From Thermothelomyces thermophilus ATCC 42464 (lineage: Eukaryota > Ascomycota > Sordariomycetes > Sordariales > Chaetomiaceae): 64,000 bases of DNA. The notes beneath the pieces are model-generated. The model was not told the DNA's origin, did no database searches, and saw only the letters and a program-made list of their open reading frames with translations. This document shows, one piece after another, positions 55,062 through 64,000 of this stretch. Location of the stretch: the NCBI RefSeq assembly GCF_000226095.1, contig NC_016472.1, forward strand, positions 5,518,001 through 5,582,000, read 5' to 3'. The first letter of the stretch is position 1; the number at the start of each line of letters is the position of its first letter. A program made the translations under genes and the position numbers.

Positions 55062-58000
55062 CGCCTATGTAGCGGCAGGTGGTAGTGTAGTATAGGAGGA
55101 ACTGGCATAAGAGACTACTATATCAAGACCTCCCGGCAGAAATATAGGAAATCGCTACAATCTTTAGACGACGGTAGCAAGATAAGCGATTATAGATAAT
55201 AGTATAATAGAAATAGCACGAAATGCTTATACTAGTAGATAGTGGAGTAGAGATGAACCTGATTTCGCCGATGCTTGTGAATTAGCTACGGATACCCTAG
55301 AGAATGAAGCGGAAGTATAGTATAGTCAAAGGGCCATTTCTAATATAATAGGTATATAGGGAGACCAAACCGATCGATATTACTATGGCAGGAAAGACTA
55401 TAGTAGTCATATTTAGTATTGTAGATATAGGTAACGATAAAGATATAATATTAGGGTTACTATAGTATGAAGACTATAACCTAGATATTAGCTAGAAGAA
55501 TAGTAGCTACCTATAACCCCGAATAGAGTCATATTCGACTAGCAAGATAGGGAGCGTACAAGGATCGCAAGCAGACGATGCTTAGGGAAAGGCATATCTT
55601 ACGGATCTACCGTAAGAGACGGACAGTGGTAGGCAGACCACTACGGACTCTGGAAGAGGCGGTATAATGACATTAATATCGCGATAGGAGGAACGAGCTG
55701 AACCGCCGATAGCTATTCTCTCTATTGACAAATACGAAGCACTGCAATTAGAACAGTAGGTTGAGATAGGAGAAATCGCTAGCATCGCTATAGACGGAAC
55801 TAAGTTCGTATACTATTAGAAAACTGAGAGACAAGATAAGACTAGGGAAGTACTAAAGAAATATAAAGGATACCTAGCATTCGAACCGAAATATTTAGAA
55901 GGACTACTAGAATACAGCCTATAGGATTATAAGATTAAACTTAAGGAAGGAGTATAACTAAAGTTCTTTAAGATTTACTATACGAGCTAGACGTAAAACG
56001 AAGAACTTAAGTAATATTTGGAGGAGAACCTTCGAAGAGGATATATCTGCCTATCGATATCGCTAGCAAGCTACCTAATCCTATTTATGCCTAAGAAAGA
56101 CGGAAAGCTATAGTTATATATCGACTATTAGTAACTTAACGAATAGACCGTGAAAAACCGATACCTGTTACCGCTGATCTTACGGCTCTGAGATTAGTTA
56201 GTAGGAGCCTAATATTTTATATATCTTGATTTGCTATCGGCCTATAACTATATATAGATCAAAGAAGGCGACGAGTGGAAAACGGCCTTTAGGATACCCT
56301 ATGGCCACTATAAGTATCTTGTTATGCCATTCAGACTTACAAACGCGCTAGCAACGTTCTAAGCCCTGATTGATCAAGCTATCTGACCCTTTCTTAACAA
56401 ATTTATAGTATGTTATCTTAATAATATACTTATCTTCTCTAAGACGATAGACGAACACTAGAAGTACGTAAAAGTAGTACTAGACGTACTATACACGTAT
56501 AAGCTATCAATTAACAAGGAAAAGAGCGAATTCTATGTTAGGAAGATAGTCTTTTTAGGATACGAAATATCCCTAGGACAAATCCGGATAGAACCTTTAA
56601 AGATTAAAGCTATTAAGAATTAGCTACGACCGACGTTAGTTACGGAAGTATAAAGTTTCATCGGATTTACGAACTTCTATCGGATGTTTATTAGGAACTT
56701 TAGAGTGATCGTACGACCTTTATATAAACTTACCAAGAAGAGTACTAAATTCTAATAGGAAGAGTAATATAAGCAAGCATTTACGTAAATCTGCGATACC
56801 ATTACTAAAGATCTAGTACTAGTACTACCAGACTCTAAGAAGCTATTTAAGGTAGAAATGGACGCTTTAGACTATGCTATCGGAGGACAATTAGGATAAC
56901 GAGACGAATAAGGGAAGCTATATCCTATAGCCTTCTTTTTAAAGAAGCTTGATAGACTACATCTTAATTATCCGATTTATAATAAGGAACTACTTACGAT
57001 TATCGAAGCTTTTAAGGAGTAGTAACTATACCTTAGTAGTACGATTAAACCAGTATAAGTATATATAGATTATAAGAATTTGCGATACTTTACGATGACG
57101 AAAGAACTTAACAGACGACAAATATAATAGGCAGAATTCCTCGCGGAATTTAACTTCGAGATCCGCTATAAGAAGGGCAAAGAGAACGCACGAGCGGACA
57201 CCTTAAGCCGACGAACGGATTATATGGAAGGACGAATAGAGATAACACTACCGTTGTTTAAGGAACGAATAGACAGAATGCTATATTATAGAACGTAGAT
57301 ACCCGTGGAAGATGATTTACTTGACTCGTTCCTAGAATATTACGCAATCTTTCGAGAAGAAAGGATTAACAAGATATAGTATCAAGTAGTACCTAGACTA
57401 CTAATACCTAACGAAGTAGAAGAAAAAGATAGGAAACTCTGGTACCAAGGTAAAGTGTATATCCATAACAAAGATCAATAGCTACGAATGATTTAAGAAC
57501 TCTACAAGTCGAAACTCGGAGAATATAAAGGAGTTACGAAGACTGTCGCATAAGTCAAGAAACACTACGACTTTCCACAGTTAACGGCACGAGTTAAGGA
57601 AGTCGTATAGAACTATAATATCTGTAATCGAAGCAAAACGACACGATATAAGCCATATAGGCTACTTTAGCCACTACTAATAGCTAACAAACTATAGAGC
57701 TTAGTTACGATAGACTTTATTACAAAGCTGCTAGAATCTAAGGATATAGCTATAAGAGTAACCTACGATAGTATTCTTACTATAGTAGATTACCTGACTA
57801 AGTAGGTATACTTCTTTCCCTATAAGGAGTCCTAGATAGTAGAACAGTTAGCAGACGTGATCTATCGGCAAGTTACATTAGTATATGCTTGGCCGCAAGA
57901 ATAGATCACCGATAGAGACACCAAGTTCGTGTCAAAGTTCTAGCAAGCGTTAATATAACAATTAGGCATTAATAGTAAGCTATTAACGGCATATCACCTA

Positions 58001-58740
58001 TAGACTAATAGACAAACAGAGCGACTAAACCAAGTTATTAAGCAGTATCTCCGTTCTTATGTCAACTACTAGCAAGATAACTAGGTTATACTATTACTAA
58101 CGGTATAACTCGCTTATAATATGATGCTAACGGAAATAACCAAAGTTATACCGTTCTTCGCAAACTACAGATATAAAGCAGACCTTAGGCAAGGACTAGA
58201 GGTCATAGTGCTAAGAGTAGTAGTCAAAGTAGAACAAATATACGTACTATACAAGAAACTCAAAAAGGAACTCAAGTTTGTCAGAACTAGAATAAAGAAC
58301 TACTATAACAAATATAGGCTCAAGGGACCTTGCCTAGAGAGGGGAGATAAAGTCTACCTAATCGTATAAAACTTATAAACCAAACGACTAAGCACAAAGC
58401 CAGACTTTAAGAAGGTCGGACCCTTTGTTATCAAAGAACAAATTTCGATATCTAACTACCGACTATCGTTACCGTCATCTATACGACTACGGATAGATGT
58501 TTTTTATATTTTGCTTCTCGAACTAGTACCGAAAAACGCTAAGGTTGCTACGTACATCGAAGTAGAGGACAAGGAAGAAGAATAGGACGTCAAAGAAATT
58601 CTAGATTTACATATTATTAACAGAGAACTATAGTATCTAGTTAAATAGCTTGATTTTAGACTAGAAGATAACTTATAGGAACTAGTTAAGAACCTAAATT
58701 GCCCTAAGAAGCTAGAGCAGTTCTACTAGTAGAATCCTAG
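55062..58740 (+). pseudogene. Element E1 pol, decayed
   Basis: Collinear with element A pol: protease DSG near 55240, decayed YLDD near 56415, integrase near 57500-58050, GPY/F near 58330-58440 and chromodomain end near 58590-58720. Broken throughout by TAG/TAA. Confidence 0.82.
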
Positions 58741-58883
58741 CTAGCTATAAGAACCGGCTCTAAAGCCTATTCCCCGATAGAAAAAGAGGGGAATCCACTA
58801 GAATTAAAACCGGGATCTAACCCGATCGACTCCTAATCAAGCACGTCGAAAGCGCCTAACGCCTAAGCCTAACCCGCGAGGGT

Positions 58884-59363
58884 CTACGTCTCCGACATCG
58901 GCGGAGGAGTATCTAGTTCTTCCTCCTCTTCTAGACGAGCTACGCCACGACGAAAAACTTTAGCACCACGATCGCGTAGGGATTGCTATAAACGACGTAA
59001 TTGACTTAAACGGCTTAGCGTCTAAGCAAGTAGCGCCTTGGTCTTAGTAATTTCTTTTAAAACCTTCTCCTGCTCCGACAAATTTGAAAGGACTAAGATA
59101 GTTAGTAACCTAAGACTATAAAGGAAAATAATAAGGAACCTATAGGTATCTACGACGTTCGGACTACTATATTTCTTGCCTATATAAATATAATTTTGAC
59201 ACTTATTTAAACCTTCTATTATTATATAACGCTTCTACGGCTTTGTATTCTAATAACGCTTGTAAGGTATAGCGACTTTGTAATCCTCTTGCTTAATCTT
59301 AATTGTAATAGCGTATCGTTCGTGTTTGAGATCGCAATAATTCCTAGGAATACGATCAGCCAT
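58884..59363 (-). pseudogene. Element E1 antisense Zn2Cys6-like gene, decayed
   Basis: Starts at ATG 59363 (MADRIPRNYCD), 117 bp from the 3' LTR. Cysteine module partly converted to Tyr; positions fit CX2CX7CX8CX2CX6C, with KCQNYIYIGKKY in the second half. A coiled-coil stretch (SEQEKVLKEITKTKALL, LRRL) ends with RRGVARLEEEEELD and a PPPM tail. Three internal stops are at expected Gln codons. Confidence 0.65.
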
Positions 59364-59445
59364 AGCGAAAGGAAGTTAGCAGAAGAAGGACATTACCTAT
59401 TAAGAAAAGGGGGGTGTTGGTAGTATTTGAAACAAGTCAAGAGAA

Positions 59446-59462
59446 GCTTTCGGGTCGAAAGC
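59446..59462 (+). other. Pre-PPT hairpin of element E1
   Basis: GCTTTCG, loop GGT, CGAAAGC, 7 bp; the outer G-C pair of the other copies is broken by a G-to-A change. Confidence 0.65.
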
Positions 59463-59480
59463 CCTAAAGAGGGGGCATCA

Positions 59481-59931
59481 TATCACGAGCCAACCATATA
59501 CCACGACCCGGTGGGGTATAGTAGGCTAAATGAGCCACTAATCAAGAAGGATACGAAGCGAGGCTGACACGGATCGCTAGGGAGCGTAGGCTACTACGGG
59601 CGAACAATTGCTAAAAGGGAAAGATAGCAGAAGATAGCTAGCTACTAAAGGCGATCTAAGGATAGGATCGAAGAGGGCTATAAGCGGTCAGAAGGAGTAT
59701 ATATATATATAGATAGTTACTCGTTATAGTGGACTCTGGGAGTTCACTAGTGGTAATAATCACAATCACAGTACTTATACTAAGCATTGCTAGTTACTGT
59801 AAGAGATAACTCTAAGTGTTGTTATGAACCCTTTGGCTTCACCGAATCCCTTAGACGACCTGCCTGCTTGTCCCGCTCAATCTACCTTCGTCTAAACCCT
59901 TTCAGAAGAAGTCTGAGTTAGGTTCGTCACA
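59481..59931 (+). repeat. 3' LTR of element E1
   Basis: 451 bp, TATCACGAG to GTCACA; preceded by AAAGAGGGGGCATCA. Confidence 0.88.
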
Positions 59932-59936
59932 CTAGG

Positions 59937-61882
59937 CCTTCCTTTAATTTAATATAATGATTAGCTATACTATAATATAGGGAGAGTCTATTAGCTTTCT
60001 TCTTATTAAAGAGGTTAGTAAAGTCGCGAAGTTTGTCTAGTAAGGTAACCTCTGACTCTATACTAGGCTTAGGTTAGGTACCCCCTTTTCCTAGGCTGTC
60101 TCTATTAAATTAGTATCTCGATTCTAGGATAGTTATTATCTTCTAGATACTTATGACTAGGAAGGTATTAGAAGTCTTCTTTTTCTATACCCTCTATATT
60201 ATACCTGTAAAGACTATACCTATTATTTAGGAGATTCCTATTTATCTAGGCCGTGAAGAAATCTTATGGATAAATAGTCCTAGTTATATTCTGATTATAA
60301 GAATACCTATATATACGTCTAGTATAACTTCCTAGTATTTTATCTATAGGAGGCCTAGTATAATATTATATATAAGTCTTAGGATTATATAGAACGTAGC
60401 CTAGCTCTCCTAGCTATTAATATCTATTCTAACACAGGCTATCCGAGTAATCTTCTAGTCCGGTTATAGCCTAGTCATGGTCCTAAGGGTACGTATAATA
60501 GGCAAACTAATCTGCTCGATTCTAAGCTTCTAGTATATTCTCTTACTAATAACGCTATAGCTAGAACATCTATTATCCACTTGAGCATTTATAAAGCCGA
60601 CAGAGTTAAGGAAGATTAGAATAAGAAAAGGAGGTCTATCCATTCTTTTACTAATCTCTATAAACTCGTCTTCTAAGTAGTTATAGTTTTCTAGCTCCCT
60701 TACGAGACTTTGCTTAGAGGCTACTCTTTTCCTTACTCCCTATCTTCTTCGTTAGATAGGTCGTCGTCTTCCTTCTAATCCTTAGCCTCTAAGGCATTGA
60801 TAGTAGTTCTTAACTAGTTCTACTATACTAGCTTTAAAGTAAGGGCAAAGTTATATTTAGTAATAAAGTGACCTTTCTACCTATACTAGATATATACTCT
60901 AGCTACCTATCAGGCTATATTTACTTCTAGATTAACCTATTTTACCTATAAGGTATTACCTTTACATTTTCCTACCCTATCCTTATTAGGTTCCTTCTTC
61001 TATAGGTTAGTATATAATAAGTTAATTCTAGTTATTAGTATATCTCTATCTATATCTTTCTCTTTCTATAGTTTAGGTGCTACTTACTACCCTTATATCT
61101 ATTAATACTTATTGCTAAGTCAAAGAGCCTTAAGATCTATAGCAATCTTATAGTATTTCTCGACTACCATTATATAGTTATCCTAAGGAATTCCTTATCT
61201 AACTACCGTATATTTAAGTTTTAGAGAGAGGTATTATTATAATTTAATTAGGTATAGCTCGTCACCCTAAAGGAGGCCACCTACCTTCGATAGCTTGGCC
61301 TTAAACTAAACAATAAAGGTAGTAAACGGTTTATCGTCTCTCTATCGTAAGAATTCTAGTTCTAACAAGGCTACCATCTTCTTATAAGGGTCAGAGAAGA
61401 TGCTCTCAAGATATTAGAGGAACTAAGTTAGGTCATACCTAACTTTCAGGCCTATAGATTTATAGTAGGCTATAACTTAGGTCTATACCTAGTATATAAG
61501 GTTTCCCTAGATAAAGACCCATTAGTTATAATTAGAGCCAATGAAATCTCTATTAGCTATAAGGACATATTCTATTATACTCTTCTATACTATAAAGAGT
61601 TTCTTTTTGCCGTCGAAAGGTTATCTAGTCAGGAGACGCTTCCGCTATAGCCGTTAAGCTTTAAGGGGTACTCTAGCCGACTTAGGGGTTAGGATAGATT
61701 AGGTTTAGGATACCTAGAAGGTATTAATTATAGTATTCTACTATTCTACTACTACTTAAAGGGAGCAGATAAGCTCTTATAATTCCGCTAAGCCTAAGAG
61801 CCTATATACTCCTAAATTTATTATAACTACGTTATTAATAACTCCCTTAAGGAGTTACTACTAGTAAGGAAGGTAGTTAAAA
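59937..61882 (-). pseudogene. Element D gag and 5' pol region, decayed
   Basis: Internal sequence of D between E1 and D's 5' LTR, expected from its minus orientation to hold gag and protease. Heavily RIP-mutated; I could not identify a zinc knuckle or protease motif with confidence. Confidence 0.5.
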
Positions 61883-62215
61883 TATAATATACTAGCCTTA
61901 TAATATCTATAGATAAGTATATAATATTTTATTTAATTACCTTAAAGAGGGAAAAGAGAAAGAATATAAGAGTTATATAGAGGAGCACCTTTTTAGTATA
62001 TATATATATAGCCTAGGTAGGGCCCGGTTAGGCTCTAGGTTAGGTCCTAAGCAGGCCCTGACCACGTACCCTACGAACGACCTATAAACGTCTTATAAAC
62101 TAATTATACACGCTTAGGTAGGTCAAATAGGTCCAGTCTATTACTAGGTAGGTCCGGTCCATTACTAGGTAAAGCCTAGTATTATTTAGTCTAGGTAAAG
62201 CCCAGGCCTATAATA
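61883..62215 (-). repeat. 5' LTR of element D
   Basis: 333 bp, equal in length to the left copy, followed by TSD GACCT. Confidence 0.88.
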
Positions 62216-62221
62216 GACCTC

Positions 62222-62677
62222 TGTCACGAGCTAACCATACCACGACCCGGTGGGGTGCAGCAGGCTAAATGAGCCACCAATCAAGAAGGGCACGAAGCGA
62301 GGCTGACATAGGATCGCTAGGGAGCGCGGGCTACTACAGGCGAATAATTCCCAAAAAGGGAAAGATAGTAGAGGATAGCTAGCTACCAAAGGCAATCTAA
62401 GGACAGGATAGAAAGGGACTATAAGCGACTAACAGAAGTATATATACATATAAATAGTCACTCGTTATAATAGACTCTAAGAGTTCACTAGTAATAGTAA
62501 CCCCTATAATCATAGTACTTATACTAAGCATTGTTATTAACTACTATAAGAGATAACTCTAGTATTATTATAAACCCTTTAGCTTTACTAAATCCCTTAA
62601 ACGACCTGCCTACTTGTCCTGCTTAATCTACCTTTGTCTAAATCCTTTTAGAAGAAGTCTAAGTTAGGTTCGTTATA
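62222..62677 (+). repeat. 5' LTR of element E2
   Basis: 456 bp, TGTCACGAGCTAACC to TTATA; a few bases longer than E1 through small insertions such as AACCCCTATAATC. Confidence 0.82.
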
Positions 62678-62704
62678 TATTATTATCACTCCCTTTATTC
62701 TATT

Positions 62705-63966
62705 ATAGTTTAGAACGGAGGTAACTTCGACCTCGATATCAATATAGCTACTAATGTTATAGCCGAATAGCTGCTTGCCTAGCTTAGTTAACTCTATTAG
62801 CAAATCTAGGAGTTAGACTAGAGAGATAAGGCTGCTTAAGCTCGAATCAAGGAACTTGAGAACGGCAAAAAGCACTTATAGAAACTAGTTAACAAGGCCT
62901 ACGCTAAAATCAAGGCACTTAAGGGCGCCAAAGTGAGCCGTATCAAAATCGAACTACCTAGCAAATATAGAGGAACCAAGGAAGATCTCGTAGGATTCCT
63001 AATAAACCTTCGATCTTACTTCTAGCTTAATGACGATAAGTTTCTAGATAATAAAGATAAAGTCCTCTATATAGTTATAAGACTAGAAGGTAAGGTACTT
63101 AGATAGTTCGAGCCTATATAGAATGACTACCTTACTAAGGAAGATAAAGATAACTAAGACGTATTTATATAGGTAGTCTTTTAATCTTATAACCGTTTTA
63201 AAGAAAAGCTTTAGAAGGTTTTTAGTGATAAAGATAAGAAGATTTATATATAAAAAAGACTCGCTAATCTCTAATAAACTAAGTTAGTAGCCTCTTATAT
63301 CATATAGTTTAGATAGGATATATTTAAATCTTAGCTTAATGATAAGGCATTAATATAATTAATCCATAATAGTTTATAGGAAAAGTTTAAAGACAAGCTA
63401 TATAAGTATAATTAGCCTAAGACCTTAGATAAATATATTATATAGGCTATTAGAATCGATAATCGACTTTATATATAAGAGTAGCAAAAACAAGGTCAAA
63501 TAAATGGAACTATAGTTAAGGCTAATAATAAGAAAAAGCGAGTATATGTTAATACCTTATATAGAACGTATCCTAGAGCTATAGATATAGATATAGTATA
63601 GAAACAGGACTAGAAGAAGACGACTAAAGATAAGTCTAATATTACCTACTATAACTATAGAAAGAAAGAACACTATAAGCAAGAATGTCAAAGCCTAAAG
63701 AAAGAGTAGAAGACAGTCCCTAGAAAGGAAATTACGGCTATCGACGAAACTACTAAGGATATTATTAAAGTAGCGGCTATAAGCTATAAAGACAGGGGCA
63801 ATAATATAGACAATCTCGGACACGATAGCAACAGTAAAGACAAATAAGCACCGTGCTCTAAACTAGTCACTATGGACCTAGAGATAGGTCTTGCCGAATA
63901 GGATACAGTAAAGGAGTATATATCGCTAATTTCGATTCTCCTAGCCTTGAGGCAGTAAGGTCTTAT
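62705..63966 (+). pseudogene. Element E2 gag, partial and decayed
   Basis: Collinear with the first 420 or so codons of element A gag; ATG lost, many TAG/TAA. Ends where the B-type LTR inserts. Confidence 0.78.
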
Positions 63967-64000
63967 TGTCATGGAAATATATATACAGGACGCCGCCTAA
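63967..64000 (+). mobile_element. B-type LTR start inserted in element E2
   Basis: TGTCATGGAAATATATATAC followed by AGGACGCCGCC, the first 34 bp of the B-type LTR. Whether it is a solo LTR or a full element cannot be seen. Confidence 0.75.

Larger units (their letters stand above)
52322..59931 (+). mobile_element. Element E1: RIP-decayed full-length copy in element D
   Basis: 7610-bp plus-strand element with 451-bp LTRs and perfect duplication CTAGG (52317-52321/59932-59936). Same coding family as A but its own U3 (GAGCCAACCATATACC). Mutation is lighter than in C: the gag ATG is kept and stretches of 60-80 codons remain open (for example 53028-53267, 58121-58369). It is therefore a younger insertion or less exposed to RIP. 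Confidence 0.9.
24040..62215 (-). mobile_element. Element D: RIP-decayed chromodomain gypsy element, outer shell of the nest
   Basis: Minus-strand LTR retrotransposon bounded by two 333-bp LTRs and a perfect 5-bp target duplication GACCT (24035-24039 and 62216-62220). Its own sequence is 24040-27941, 51438-52321 and 59937-62215 (about 7.1 kb); the rest is later insertions. Read on the minus strand, stop-riddled pol shows reverse transcriptase (a decayed YLDD at about 51.83 kb; VDYR near 52.13 kb), RNase H (near 27.9 kb) and, near 26 kb, a GPY/F-like and chromodomain-like end. A polypurine tract lies directly before the left LTR at about 24373-24390 and fixes the orientation. Because B and E1 lie inside it, D is older than both. 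Confidence 0.88.
62222..64000 (+). mobile_element. Element E2, truncated by the window end
   Basis: Begins with a 456-bp E-type LTR (62222-62677), one base beyond the D target duplication, followed by a decayed primer site and gag collinear with A (start ATG now ATA at 62705). Interrupted at 63967 by a B-type LTR. The right end is outside the window, so the target duplication cannot be checked. Confidence 0.8.

Noticed and set aside
53028-58369. Short open frames in element E1 as separate genes
   Set aside because: They are undamaged stretches of decayed gag and pol, collinear with element A.

Overview
The window is nuclear DNA of a filamentous ascomycete, most likely a sordariomycete. The genes have short introns of about 55-290 bp with GTNNGN donors and CTAAC or CTGAC branch points. 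One tRNA carries a nuclear-type intron. The right-hand 40 kb shows the strongly TA-rich, CpA/TpG-depleted decay typical of repeat-induced point mutation (RIP).

Layout. (1) 1 to about 6.2 kb: gene-free DNA of ordinary composition, with no protein I can support. It holds an interstitial telomere-like repeat and scattered TACGGAGTA motifs. (2) About 6.2-20.7 kb: a conserved gene block. On the plus strand are HAP2/NF-YA (CCAAT-binding factor) with a long leader, LSM2 (4 exons) and an intron-containing elongator tRNA-Met. On the minus strand, in tandem, are PSO2/SNM1 (interstrand cross-link repair nuclease), eIF3 subunit d (3 exons) and a Yap-like bZIP factor (5 exons). Exon boundaries were worked out by hand and all reading frames close. 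(3) 20.7-23.5 kb: gene-free bZIP upstream region. (4) About 23.5-64 kb: an AT-rich nest of Ty3/gypsy chromodomain retrotransposons.

The nest resolves fully from LTR pairs and 5-bp target-site duplications (TSDs). Element D (24040-62215, minus orientation, TSD GACCT) was split by element B (27942-51432, TSD GACAG/GATAG) and element E1 (52322-59931, TSD CTAGG). B in turn holds element C (28194-35750) inside its 5' LTR, a solo LTR A' (37475-37896), the intact element A (40481-47992, TSD CAACG) and a solo LTR E' (50228-50679). Beside D starts element E2 (62222 to past the window end), itself hit by a further B-type LTR at 63967. A, B, C and E share one coding family and one R-U5 end but have different U3 promoters. 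All except A are riddled with RIP stop codons. A has 414-bp LTRs that I read as identical, and open gag and pol.

Element A shows a complete expression plan. An 11-nt primer-binding site is complementary to the predicted 5' end of its own RNA (Tf1-like self-priming). A -1 frameshift signal (GGGAAAC, 6-nt spacer, GC hairpin) joins gag to pol, and pol ends in a chromodomain. The most unusual observation is an antisense gene between pol and the 3' LTR. It encodes a small protein with Zn2Cys6-like cysteine spacing followed by a coiled coil. Decayed versions lie at the same place in B, C and E1, and the unrelated D also has an antisense reading frame there. A covarying hairpin just before the polypurine tract is shared too.
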